Shown: piece by piece, positions 36,926-45,859 of the stretch
Layout of the letters: each line of letters starts with the position of its first letter
How positions within the stretch are numbered: position 1 is the first letter of the stretch
From: Microcoleus sp. FACHB-1515
GTDB lineage: Bacteria; Cyanobacteriota; Cyanobacteriia; Elainellales; Elainellaceae
Assembly (NCBI RefSeq): GCF_014696105.1
Contig: NZ_JACJPO010000010.1
Coordinates: forward strand, 92,235 to 156,234
Direction of reading: 5' to 3'
Length of the DNA: 64,000 nt
Position numbers and translations under genes: made by a program
Notes under the pieces: model-generated
Database searches by the model: none
The model's input: only the letters and a program-made list of their open reading frames with translations
What the model was told of the DNA's origin: nothing

Positions 36926-39018
36926 AGCGACACCAAAGGAGCGTATTTTGCTGGGTTGGCAACGTCATTCACCACGATTCCTAAAAGCTTGACAGACTTA
37001 GATTCTGCTATTTTTTCAATCACAATCTCTAGTTTTTTACGTTCGCTGTAGCCTAGCCGAGTAACGAGAACCAATCCATCTGTAAACGATTCCATTCGCA
37101 AAACATCGCTGAAATACAATGTGTTCGCGTCAAGAACGACAAAATCAAAATCCTCGCGTATCTGCTTGAATAAATACTGATCTGCAAACTCTATTTCAGC
37201 TGCTGGCTTTGCAGCGCTGAAATTCGGCAAAACAAACAGATTGCTAATTTGAGAGACGGATTGAATCTGTTCAAGTACAGATACTTCATCTGACATGGAC
37301 ACCATTTTGTCTGGATGCGCGTCAATTCCTAATGCATTTGTCTGAGGAGTATGCGAATCGGTTTGAATGAGCAGCGTTTTTTTGCCTGCTCTAGCAGCCG
37401 CGATCGCCAAATTGCAAGCGCTCACTGTTTTTCCTTCACCTTGTCGAATACTGGATAGCATCACAACTTTGGGCGATCGATCTTGGTTTTGATTAAAGAT
37501 GCATCTGTAAAACAACTCGTATGATTCCAAGACGAATGAATTGGCCTCAATCGAAATCGGAACTGAGCTTTTGCGGTTACGAACTGAAGGCAAAATTCCC
37601 AGCAGCGGAACGCGCTTTTGCAGAATAGTTTCGACCTCTTCAGGCATGAAAATTCGGTCAAGCGCTAAATCAATCAGCAGCACAGTTGCTCCAGCGACGA
37701 GCAGTCCTAGCCCGCCGCCCAACAACAGAATAAATGGACGGCTCCAGAGCCAATTTGTGATGGCTTTGACTTGCGGTGCACCTTCACTGACCCAGTTGCT
37801 TTTCGTTTCGGCCTGCTGCAATGTTGCCGCCGCCAAATCCTTTTCTACTTGCTCAAAGGCTTCACGGTTGCGAGCAACGTCGTTCGTCAGCTTTTCCAGT
37901 TCCAGCCTCAGCGCTGTGCCGTCGCTGTAGTTTCGTCGCAGTTCCGGTTCCGATCGCCCTAAAATTGTGAGTTCGCGCGTCAGGCGATCGCGCTGAGCTT
38001 TCAAGCCGACGAGTCGATTCGCGAGTTCTTGCCGCGCCTGATCGAGGTTGAGCGCCCGCCAATGTTGCATGGTTGATTGACTCATTGGAATGGCGCGGCC
38101 ATGCCCGACAATTTCTTGAATCCGCTGCTGTAAGCGAGTTTCATAGAGCGATTGCTGGTGCTGCAAGGCAACCATTTCAGGATGGCGCGGCTGCAATTCA
38201 CGCTCTTGTTCTTGCTGCTGCAACGCTAATTCATCCACTTTGGTCGCGAGCGTCGTGACGGTTGCATCGGCGCTAATTGCTGCTGCCAGATACGCCTGCT
38301 CAGGATTCATCTGAAGCTGATTTTGCAAACTTGTCATCTCCGCCTCAGTGCCTTCTAGCGCCCGATCGAGTTCGCGCTGCTGCTGCTGAATCGTCGTGAT
38401 CGCCGAAACCAAACTGCCATCAACGGCTTGCTGAATCGCAGGTTTTTCGCGGCGGCTAAATTCCCTTAGTTTCTCTTCCGCCACCCGCAAATCGTCCCGC
38501 AGTCGATCGCGCCGCTGCTCTAGCAGTTGCACTGCTGACTCCAACTCCTGCCGCTGCTCGGTCAAGTCTTGCTCAGCGATCGCTTCGGTAAACGCCACCA
38601 CGACCGCCTCCGATCGATTGGCATCGGCATCTTGAAACTGCACCGTCCAGCGATCGCCCGCTTCGGAAACTGGCCGCAGCGTTAAATTTTGCCGAATCGT
38701 TTGCGGCGAGAGCGAATAGCGATTCACCTGTAGCCCCGTCGCCATTCGATCGAGCAGCGTATCAGTCAGCTCTGGCGATTCAGGAGTTGGCTCGGGTGTG
38801 TCCTCATCCGATGCTTCGGCCTCACGGGTAGCAGGCTCGGCTACCGAGACCGATCGATCGAGCAGCAATTTTTGTGCGACATACAGCGTCTGCACATCCG
38901 GTCGTGTTGCTGCAATTCCACCTGCAACGGCCATAATGCAGGCAAACCCTGTTAATCCTGCCCAACCGTAGCGTTTCCAGGCGGCGAGATAGCGTTGAAT
39001 CGATCGTTTGACTTTCAT
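36922..39018 (-). CDS. Wzc/BY-kinase-like polysaccharide copolymerase, degenerate ATP site
   Basis: A 698-residue inner-membrane protein: an N-terminal membrane helix (AGLTGFACIMAVAGGI), a long periplasmic coiled coil (about 150-430), a second helix (PFILLLGGGLGLLVAGATVLLI) and a cytoplasmic nucleotide-binding domain. Walker A reads SSIRQGEGKT. The second Walker motif, usually IDxDxRxP, reads LIQTDSHTP, and Walker B reads FVVLDANTLY. The C-terminal tyrosine cluster of BY-kinases is missing; only one Tyr is left near the end. It probably organises the export channel without autophosphorylating. ATG 39018 was chosen over a TTG at 39063. Confidence 0.8.
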   Translation of the reverse strand: MKVKRSIQRYLAAWKRYGWAGLTGFACIMAVAGGIAATRPDVQTLYVAQKLLLDRSVSVAEPATREAEASDEDTPEPTPESPELTDTLLDRMATGLQVNRYSLSPQTIRQNLTLRPVSEAGDRWTVQFQDADANRSEAVVVAFTEAIAEQDLTEQRQELESAVQLLEQRRDRLRDDLRVAEEKLREFSRREKPAIQQAVDGSLVSAITTIQQQQRELDRALEGTEAEMTSLQNQLQMNPEQAYLAAAISADATVTTLATKVDELALQQQEQERELQPRHPEMVALQHQQSLYETRLQQRIQEIVGHGRAIPMSQSTMQHWRALNLDQARQELANRLVGLKAQRDRLTRELTILGRSEPELRRNYSDGTALRLELEKLTNDVARNREAFEQVEKDLAAATLQQAETKSNWVSEGAPQVKAITNWLWSRPFILLLGGGLGLLVAGATVLLIDLALDRIFMPEEVETILQKRVPLLGILPSVRNRKSSVPISIEANSFVLESYELFYRCIFNQNQDRSPKVVMLSSIRQGEGKTVSACNLAIAAARAGKKTLLIQTDSHTPQTNALGIDAHPDKMVSMSDEVSVLEQIQSVSQISNLFVLPNFSAAKPAAEIEFADQYLFKQIREDFDFVVLDANTLYFSDVLRMESFTDGLVLVTRLGYSERKKLEIVIEKIAESKSVKLLGIVVNDVANPAKYAPLVSL

Positions 39019-39097
39019 AATGCACCGTTTCAGAAGGTGGAATACTGCTGATGGGTAGACCAATAACCTTTCATTAAAGGTGAAAGGTTACTGATAA

Positions 39098-40252
39098 CTA
39101 CTGCTGTTCTTCATCTGCACCTGTTACAGTGTTAATTCCCTCGCGAGCCGTGTCGAAAAACATCAAGAATCCTAATGCATCGCGGAACGGCTGTGTCAGT
39201 CGAGTTAAGAAATGATTGAACTGCGCCATTCCATTACGGTTAATCACAATTACATCGTTGTGTTGCAGCGGCGGATTCTGTGAAGTATCGCCGCTTAAAG
39301 CATCTCTAGCGTCTAATTCGATCGCCACTGCTCGATTTGTTGCCGGATCAAATCGAATCAAATTCACTCGCCGCAAATTGGTATCGTTTAAGTTTGGTTT
39401 AATCGATGTCAGAGCATCAAGAAAATCGCTACCGTTCGGCAACCGCAGTCGGTTCACACCGCTGGAATAGTCCAACACGCGAATCGTCATTTCGCGCTGC
39501 GAAACATTCATATCGGCAACCTGAGTGCGATCGTAATTTTGTGCAGTGTTTGGTGCAAGCGCGGCAATGGTAATCACATCACCATCCACCAGTCGCAAAT
39601 CAGGCAGTTCATTCCCCTCAATTAGCGGCGTGTAAAGATCAAATTGCTGCTGTTGCAAAGTTGAATCGCTGATTCGACGCTGTACCTGAACCGATCGCAA
39701 ATCTGCCAGATGTGTTGTTCCACCCGCCTCCGTCAGCGCAACAGGAAGTCGCGGATCTTGCAGCGCATAAAATCCCGGTGTAATCACTTCACCTGAAACC
39801 ATGACGCGCACGGGTCGAGCCGTCGCTAACGTGACGCTCACCTGGGGATTCACCAAATATTCAGCCAATTGCTGCTGCAAGATTTCCTGCGCTTGCGTCA
39901 GCGTTAATCCTTTGAATGACACAATTCCTAATAGCGGCACTGTGATATTTCCCTGCCAATCGATCGTTGCGCTGAAGCTAAGATCCCGACTGCGAGGATT
40001 GATATTGACCGCGATCGCATCTCCCGCATCGAGTCGATAGGTCGTAAACTCGACAGGCGGTGCAGCGGCATCGATCGACTCTGAAGGAGGACTTAATAAA
40101 TCCTGCACGCGCAAGTAGGAATCCTCGGTATTCTCTACTTCCTGACTCAGTGCTGCTGCCGCACCAATCCACAGCAATACTATTAATGTTGACACTGAAA
40201 AACTGATGAATCGATAATGCGATCGCCACCGATCGATCGTGCCGCTGACCAT
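39098..40252 (-). CDS. Wza-like polysaccharide/protein export protein (OPX family)
   Basis: A 384-residue protein with a signal peptide or anchor (STLIVLLWIGAAAALS). The Poly_export domain begins TTYRLDAGDAIAVNIN, followed by GNITVPLLGIVSFKGLT, and an SLBB domain begins RPVRVMVSGEVITPGFY. OPX proteins form the periplasmic or outer-membrane conduit for polymers. ATG 40252 was chosen because GGAGGAG is eight bases upstream. It sits next to the Wzc-like gene, but no glycosyltransferase, Wzx or Wzy accompanies the pair, so the exported substrate may not be a sugar polymer made here. Confidence 0.85.
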   Translation of the reverse strand: MVSGTIDRWRSHYRFISFSVSTLIVLLWIGAAAALSQEVENTEDSYLRVQDLLSPPSESIDAAAPPVEFTTYRLDAGDAIAVNINPRSRDLSFSATIDWQGNITVPLLGIVSFKGLTLTQAQEILQQQLAEYLVNPQVSVTLATARPVRVMVSGEVITPGFYALQDPRLPVALTEAGGTTHLADLRSVQVQRRISDSTLQQQQFDLYTPLIEGNELPDLRLVDGDVITIAALAPNTAQNYDRTQVADMNVSQREMTIRVLDYSSGVNRLRLPNGSDFLDALTSIKPNLNDTNLRRVNLIRFDPATNRAVAIELDARDALSGDTSQNPPLQHNDVIVINRNGMAQFNHFLTRLTQPFRDALGFLMFFDTAREGINTVTGADEEQQ

Positions 40253-40329
40253 AGCAAATCTCCTCCGTTTCAATCGACGACGGATAGGAAGCGTGAAAAA
40301 GAAATTTAGAGCTTGGAAGCGATCGCCTG

Positions 40330-41220
40330 CTAAAACTTTGCAAGCGCTTCACCTGCGTCTGAGAGCAATTGCACAGCTGTCCTGCTGCTTTCGGTTGTTA
40401 GCTCAGTTCCGTCTACCACAGTGCGGCCTGCTTCAGTCACGCTAGAGCCTGCCGTTTCGATCGCGCTGACGAGTTTTCCCATCACTTCTTCTAGCGTTTG
40501 AGCATGAGTTTCTAGCTGAGTGAAGCAGCTTTCTTGCCCCTGCTGCACTTGATCGAGTAAGCCTTGCATCGACTCTCTAATGCCATCTCCCATTGCCTGA
40601 ATTTGCTCATCAAAGTGGGCAATCATTTCGTCAAAATGCGTTCCAATTCCATCCGTACTATTGGTAATTTCCGGCGCAACTTGCTCTGATAAATAGCCTG
40701 CTAGTGATTCAACCTGCTGATTTAATTCGGCCTGAAATCCTTGCAAATCACCGCTCACTGTTTGCAGTTCTTGCATTGTTTGTGTCACAGCCTGCTCTAA
40801 TTCAGCACCAATTTCTTTTTCTTGCAAATTGCTCAAGATATCCTCAGCCGCCTGCAAATCTGCTTCAAATTCCGGTGTTGACTGAGCTAAGTAATCATCG
40901 AGTGCCGCGATCGCTCCCTTCGCTTCTTCCAATTCCTGCACTAATTCCTGCTGAGCCGTGTCAATTTTTTGCTTAAGTTGCGCGATCGCTTGCTCTGCGC
41001 CTTCCGCTTCTGCCGTTATTTCACTCTTGCTGCTGTTGATGCTTTCCAAAAGCGATTGTGCCTGCTCATTCAAGCTTGTCCAAGCCCCTTCAATCTGTTG
41101 CTGTAAATCATTGACTTCTGTTTTTGCCGTTTGTAGTTGCTCATGTGTTTGATCCACTTCATCGAGCAAAGTTGAAAGCTTGCTTGTTGTTTCTGCCGCT
41201 GCACTTTGAAAATCTGCCAT
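40330..41220 (-). CDS. Coiled-coil protein 1 of four paralogues
   Basis: A 296-residue acidic protein, almost wholly alpha-helical. Heptad-like runs cover residues 5-170 (KLSTLLDEVDQTHEQLQTA) with a softer second half. No signal peptide, no membrane helix, no known domain. It ends in helical SDAGEALAKF. A very strong ribosome site AGGAGGAC precedes the ATG. It shares length, acidity and helix pattern with the genes at 41251, 43959 and 44972. A structural or secreted filament-like role is possible. Confidence 0.7.
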   Translation of the reverse strand: MADFQSAAAETTSKLSTLLDEVDQTHEQLQTAKTEVNDLQQQIEGAWTSLNEQAQSLLESINSSKSEITAEAEGAEQAIAQLKQKIDTAQQELVQELEEAKGAIAALDDYLAQSTPEFEADLQAAEDILSNLQEKEIGAELEQAVTQTMQELQTVSGDLQGFQAELNQQVESLAGYLSEQVAPEITNSTDGIGTHFDEMIAHFDEQIQAMGDGIRESMQGLLDQVQQGQESCFTQLETHAQTLEEVMGKLVSAIETAGSSVTEAGRTVVDGTELTTESSRTAVQLLSDAGEALAKF

Positions 41221-41250
41221 TTGTCCTCCTGTAAATTAGTTCAATCTCAG

Positions 41251-42168
41251 CTATGCCCAGGGAAGCGCAAACTTTTCAGCCGCCTCACGAGCCGCTTCAA
41301 TGCCTTGGTTGAGCGGTTCAACTAGCTCTTGCAGTTCATCAAATTGACCGTCTAATTCATCTCGTCCTGAAGCCAATTCACCCGATACGTCCGACAAATC
41401 ATCACTCAATCCTCGAATCGCTTCGACCACTGGCTCGATCGCTGCTTCCAAGGTCGATCGCGTTGTCTCCGTTTCCTGCCGCGCTGTTTCTAATAAACCG
41501 TCTAACTGCGTTTGCACCGCTTCATTTTGGATGTCATCAAGCTGCGATTCCAATGCCTCTAAATCCGTGAAAGTATCAATGACTTCTTGAACCTTTCCAT
41601 CGATTTCTTGCTGTACATCACTCAGCACCGTACTCAGTTCACTGACTTCAGTAGTCACCGTTGTTTTAGCGGTTTCCAATTCTTGCTGAACTGCCTGAAC
41701 TTCCTGCGCGATCGCATCCACTACCCCATCCAACTGCTCTTGTCCCGCCTCGATGCGACTCTGCGCCTGCTCCAGCATGGCGATCGCTCCTTGCCCCGCC
41801 GTATTTAACTCACCCTGCCCCGTCTCCAAACTTTCTCGAAACTCAATCAGTTTGCCTTGCACCTCTTGAAGTTCCGTTTCTAACTCATCCTGTGCTGCCG
41901 AAACTTCACTTTTCAATGAGTCAAATTCGCCATCCAATTCACTCACTTCTTCAGCCAAACTCGTTCTACGTTCTGATAGCTCGGTCTGCAATTCTTCCAG
42001 GGCTGTTTCAATTTGGCTGAGCAGATCGGTGGCGCGATCGCCCATCTCATCCAAGTACGTTTCCAACCCATCTACCCCTTCTTGAACCGCCGCCAATTCC
42101 TGAACCAAAAGATTCAATTTCTCCGGCACTTCAGTTGCCATTTGTTCCAATGAAGCTGTGTCAGTCAT
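41251..42168 (-). CDS. Coiled-coil protein 2 of four paralogues
   Basis: A 305-residue acidic helical protein with continuous heptads (ELAAVQEGVDGLETYLDEM, LQTELSERRTSLAEEV) and few aromatic residues. No signal peptide or membrane helix. AAGGAAA precedes the start. It lies 35 bases behind the internal-repeat protein. Function unknown. Confidence 0.7.
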   Translation of the reverse strand: MTDTASLEQMATEVPEKLNLLVQELAAVQEGVDGLETYLDEMGDRATDLLSQIETALEELQTELSERRTSLAEEVSELDGEFDSLKSEVSAAQDELETELQEVQGKLIEFRESLETGQGELNTAGQGAIAMLEQAQSRIEAGQEQLDGVVDAIAQEVQAVQQELETAKTTVTTEVSELSTVLSDVQQEIDGKVQEVIDTFTDLEALESQLDDIQNEAVQTQLDGLLETARQETETTRSTLEAAIEPVVEAIRGLSDDLSDVSGELASGRDELDGQFDELQELVEPLNQGIEAAREAAEKFALPWA

Positions 42169-42203
42169 AAATTTAGTTTCCTTGTGTAAGGATAGGGCGG
42201 TTT

Positions 42204-42944
42204 TTAGATTTTGATCTCAGCTATAAGAAGCGCTTCTCCCATTTCTCTCGTTAAAGAGATTGATTTGAGATTGGTTAAAGCAACTGAGAAAGGCTCAACA
42301 GTAGATTCACAAAGAACTCCTTCAAGCTCAGCAAATTCTTGATACAGGTAAGGTGGCTCACCTGAGCAATAGGTATCTTCTGAAAGTCGATCGTCCAAAG
42401 AGCGAGGATCAGTGATCAAGATTGAGTTATGAACATTTTCAAAATCATCTTGATGAGGAGCAATATACGCAGTGTCCGCAGTAGTTACCAGAAAGCCTCT
42501 GATTCTGGTTGAGCTACCGATAAGAACCTCTGAGTTTCTTAACACGTCAGAAACCTCCAAGATCGATACTTCAGCACTCTTTTCTAGCTGGCTTGCTGCC
42601 TCTCCCTTCTTGAGAGCATGAAATGTTGCTTTCTGTCTCAGAAGAGTAACTGCCTCAATTTCTAATAGTGAAGCAGGAAATTCATCTGATACAGAACCAG
42701 ATAGTACTCCACGAACTTTGGCAGAATCCGCGTATATAGCTGAACCACCTATCAAACCAGGCGCTATTTCTTCCAGACTTTCCAACAAATTCGTCTGAAC
42801 AAGTATCGACTTATTAGTGTCTTCGGAGGTATTCTCGTCAGGAGCAATATAGCTAATATTGCTTGTAACAATTAGAAAACCCTCGATCGTTACTGATGAG
42901 CCAGCCAAATCTTCAACTTTAGTCAACACTTCATCCACATCCAT
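42204..42944 (-). CDS. Unknown protein with an internal repeat; possible immunity protein
   Basis: A 246-residue acidic protein made of two similar halves. Residues 18-36 read VTIEGFLIVTSNISYIAP and near 141-157 there is TRIRGFLVTTADTAYIAP; each is followed by N-SIL(V/I) and, later, a second V-G-L strand. The pattern suggests two small beta-barrel (OB-like) domains. The family is not recognised. ATG 42944 was chosen because AAGGAG lies eight bases upstream. It sits directly downstream of the papain-fold toxin-like gene, the usual place of an immunity gene, which is the only basis for that idea. Confidence 0.6.
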   Translation of the reverse strand: MDVDEVLTKVEDLAGSSVTIEGFLIVTSNISYIAPDENTSEDTNKSILVQTNLLESLEEIAPGLIGGSAIYADSAKVRGVLSGSVSDEFPASLLEIEAVTLLRQKATFHALKKGEAASQLEKSAEVSILEVSDVLRNSEVLIGSSTRIRGFLVTTADTAYIAPHQDDFENVHNSILITDPRSLDDRLSEDTYCSGEPPYLYQEFAELEGVLCESTVEPFSVALTNLKSISLTREMGEALLIAEIKI

Positions 42945-43031
42945 CACTTCTTCTCCTTGTTTTATAGACACAGCATGGCCATAGGTTTAAAAGCTTTATT
43001 TTAACTTTTATGTTTAGCCCTTTAACATCTT

Positions 43032-43916
43032 TTACCTGGATACAATAGCTCGACCTGTAAATCTTTGGGCAAACTCATCCGCAGGAGTAAAATACTGCCT
43101 TCCACCAGCAGGATCTCTAATAGCGACAACTCTCACTCCTTGACGTTCCGTCACACCATCAACGACCACAGCATGATCACCACGATCTAACTTCATATGG
43201 GCTATTGCAGGATTTCCCTGAGCTGTCCTCTGCGCCAGCCCATCTACCGATAATCTTTGTTCAAGACGTACATTAGCCCCGTTAGCATTCATAGCGCTCT
43301 TTAAATCTTTCATCTGAGTTCCGCGCTGAGTAGTCCCTGCTTGTTGCGCTAGTCGGTTAATATCAACGTGCCGATTAGAGGTAGCAAGCACCATAGCCGC
43401 AGAAACAGGTCCGCAGGTTGGGGCACTACCCTGGTCAAAAACAGGACGATCTCCAGATCTCGTCAAACTAGTACTTGCAGGATTTCTAAATTCTAAACCT
43501 CCTCGCCGAAAGGCACTGCTAGCATCTCCAACCCTGGCTGCATCCCCAGCCATGTCGCCAACTCTAGCAACATCCATTGCAGCGTTTGCACCCTTAGCTG
43601 CTAGCTTGGCTGCCGCAGCAGCATCACCTACTAAAGGAACCGCAGCGGCAGCCGATAAACCAGCCATCGCGTAGTTTCCTTCGGCAGCGTACAAAGCGGC
43701 ATTGGCTAAATCTGCCACTACACCAACACCGGGAATGAAGCCTGCGAAATCGAGGGCAGTGTGAGCGATCGCACTGATGTCGATACCCTCGTCGGGAGGT
43801 GGGGGAGGAGGTTCAGGGGGTTCATACCTGTCACGAGCTTCTGCTAGTAGGTCGCTAGCTCTTTGGTGATCGCCCCTTGCTGCATCAATTCGAGCAATTA
43901 AATCTGCTGCGCTCAT
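43032..43916 (-). CDS. Polymorphic-toxin-like protein with papain-fold C-terminus
   Basis: A 294-residue protein. After a helical start and a proline run near 34-40, residues 48-110 (FAGFIPGVGVVADLANAAL, YAAEGNYAMAGLSAAA) match the pre-toxin segment seen before toxin domains in secreted polymorphic toxins. The C-terminal half is a papain-like cysteine peptidase: Cys in PTCGPVSAAMVL near 167, His in DHAVVVDGV near 249, Asp in AIRDPAGG near 267. Such domains cleave proteins or peptides, or deamidate. No classical signal peptide is present, so export would need a dedicated route. It is flanked by coiled-coil genes and the internal-repeat protein. Confidence 0.75.
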   Translation of the reverse strand: MSAADLIARIDAARGDHQRASDLLAEARDRYEPPEPPPPPPDEGIDISAIAHTALDFAGFIPGVGVVADLANAALYAAEGNYAMAGLSAAAAVPLVGDAAAAAKLAAKGANAAMDVARVGDMAGDAARVGDASSAFRRGGLEFRNPASTSLTRSGDRPVFDQGSAPTCGPVSAAMVLATSNRHVDINRLAQQAGTTQRGTQMKDLKSAMNANGANVRLEQRLSVDGLAQRTAQGNPAIAHMKLDRGDHAVVVDGVTERQGVRVVAIRDPAGGRQYFTPADEFAQRFTGRAIVSR

Positions 43917-43958
43917 GAGATGTACCTTTCAGGTGTTAGATGAAAATGAACGATCGCG

Positions 43959-44942
43959 CTAAGCCATCAGTTCTTGAACGGATTGATCGAGGGCGATCGC
44001 CACATTGCCAGCAATCACAACATCCTGCACCAGCGGTTCAAGCTCTTGCACAATCTTTTCGCCCGTTTCAAACAGCGATTTGGTTTCATTCACTTCGTCC
44101 ATCAGCGTCTCTGCTGCCTCGCTTTCAACGTCATTGACTGCATCCTCGATTTTGCTTGCGAGTTCGTTTTCGCAGTCTTCCGTCAAATCAGAAATGACTT
44201 CCGAAACATCTCGTTCATATTCATCCGCTAAGCCTTCAACCTCCCCGCTAAATGTTTCAAAATAGTCTCGCAAACTGCCTTCTGCCTGATCAGCCGTCGT
44301 TTGAATTTCACCGACCTGTGTTTCTCGAAGATCTTCGCTGAACTCGGTGAACTCAGTTTCGATCGTTTCACGATGCTCATCCGTCAAGTCAGTAATCAAC
44401 TCATCCACACCGCTGTCAAGTTCAGAAAGCGGCTCAACCTGCTGCTGAAATTCTGCAAAGGCTTGATCGATCGCTTCAAACGCCTGCTGTGTGCCTTCGA
44501 TCGACTGCGACATTCCTTCATCAAGCTGACTAACAGTATCGGTAAGCTGATTGAGAACTTGCTGTACTGCTTCCACTTCGCCTTCAAATTCAGGAATCGC
44601 GCTTTCTACGGCTTGAAACTCAGTTTGAATCTCTTCGATCGCACTCGTTGCTTCATCTAAGCTTCCATTCGCTTCTTCGATCGCCTGCTGCAATTCTTCC
44701 AATTCTTGCGTAATTTCTGATTCAGCTCCTTCGAGCTTATCTTCAGCTTCCTCCAAGTTTTGCTCTAACGTCTCCAAATGCGCGTCAATTTCATTGCCTT
44801 GGCTCAATGCATCGGCTTGAGATTCCAGTTGCGAACAAGCATCGTGGAGCTGGGTATTTGCTTGCTCTAGCACACCCGATAGCTGCTGCAAACTCTCAAC
44901 GCTTTGCTCAGTATTCTGACTAAGTTCTGCCACTTCTGCCAT
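43959..44942 (-). CDS. Coiled-coil protein 3 of four paralogues
   Basis: A 327-residue, very acidic helical protein with heptads over most of its length (LEQNLEEAEDKLEGAE, QEMLEELQQA-type runs) and a C-terminal helix VAIALDQSVQELMA. It has no signal peptide or membrane helix. It directly precedes the toxin-like gene (42-base gap) and could be its carrier or chaperone. Function unknown. Confidence 0.7.
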   Translation of the reverse strand: MAEVAELSQNTEQSVESLQQLSGVLEQANTQLHDACSQLESQADALSQGNEIDAHLETLEQNLEEAEDKLEGAESEITQELEELQQAIEEANGSLDEATSAIEEIQTEFQAVESAIPEFEGEVEAVQQVLNQLTDTVSQLDEGMSQSIEGTQQAFEAIDQAFAEFQQQVEPLSELDSGVDELITDLTDEHRETIETEFTEFSEDLRETQVGEIQTTADQAEGSLRDYFETFSGEVEGLADEYERDVSEVISDLTEDCENELASKIEDAVNDVESEAAETLMDEVNETKSLFETGEKIVQELEPLVQDVVIAGNVAIALDQSVQELMA

Positions 44943-44971
44943 GACTCATTCTCTCTATTTTGTGTAATTTA

Positions 44972-45859
44972 TTAAGCCAACTGTTCTTCCACAGCGTCTA
45001 AAATTGGCATGACTTCCTGAAGAATTGCGATCGCATCTCCAGCCTGATCGATCGCCTCACCAAACTTGTCGTTCATGCGCTCGCAATCATCCGTTCCCGT
45101 TTCACCTACCGACGCGATCGCAGTTGCCAAATTCTCAGCCGCCGTCGTAATTTCACCACCAATTTCATTAAATTTCTGCTGAACAGCAGTGGCGGCTTCG
45201 TTGGCTGCTGTTGTTAGCGCCGTGTCAATCTGGCTAAGCTGCGTACTGCTTTCTTGCACTAGATAATCAAAATCTTGCTGTAAGGTTTGCAGCTTTTCGC
45301 CGACCAATTGAGAGAGCGAGGTAAATTCTTCCATCAAGGTTGTTCTGCGGCTGTCAAATTCAGTTTTGGCAGTTTCGATCGAGGTTCCCAACTCCTCAAC
45401 ACCCTGAACTGACTCATCTTCTAAACCATCAACAGCAGACTCAAATTCCTGTACTTGTTGTGTTAAGCCTTCAAGTTCAGGCTGAACCTCTCCAACTTGA
45501 GATTCAATTTCAGTTAGCGCTTCTTCTGCACGAGTTTTCAACTCTCCAATTTGAGTATGTATCTGACTCACAAACTGGTCGAGTTGCCCTTCTAACTCTT
45601 CAACTTTTTGCCGTAGCTCACCCAAACTTTGCAAGCCTGTTTGCAGTTCTGTATCTATCTTTTGGTTCAGTTCGGTAAACTGCCCACCTAGCGACTCAAA
45701 TTTTGATAGAACGCTTTGTTCTTTCTCGGCTACATTTTCAATCAAATCAGTAGCAAGCTGCTCTAACTGATTGACCTCGCTCAATGCTTGTTCGCTTTCT
45801 TGAGAGAGGGACTGCATCCGTTCGATGTTTTCGTCTAGTAAGGCATTAATGTCTGACAT
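44972..45859 (-). CDS. Coiled-coil protein 4 of four paralogues
   Basis: A 295-residue acidic helical protein (IERMQSLSQESEQALSEV, IQTQIGELKTRAEE-like heptads) ending LPILDAVEEQLA-like. It is the first gene of the ten-gene minus-strand set. The frame opens at GTG 45868; ATG 45859 seems the more natural start, but no clear ribosome site separates them. Function unknown. Confidence 0.68.
   Translation of the reverse strand: MSDINALLDENIERMQSLSQESEQALSEVNQLEQLATDLIENVAEKEQSVLSKFESLGGQFTELNQKIDTELQTGLQSLGELRQKVEELEGQLDQFVSQIHTQIGELKTRAEEALTEIESQVGEVQPELEGLTQQVQEFESAVDGLEDESVQGVEELGTSIETAKTEFDSRRTTLMEEFTSLSQLVGEKLQTLQQDFDYLVQESSTQLSQIDTALTTAANEAATAVQQKFNEIGGEITTAAENLATAIASVGETGTDDCERMNDKFGEAIDQAGDAIAILQEVMPILDAVEEQLA

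Noticed and set aside
32694..39018. A type VI or type VII secretion system, because kinase and FHA genes occur together
   Set aside because: None of the sheath, tube, baseplate or FtsK-like core genes is present in the window.
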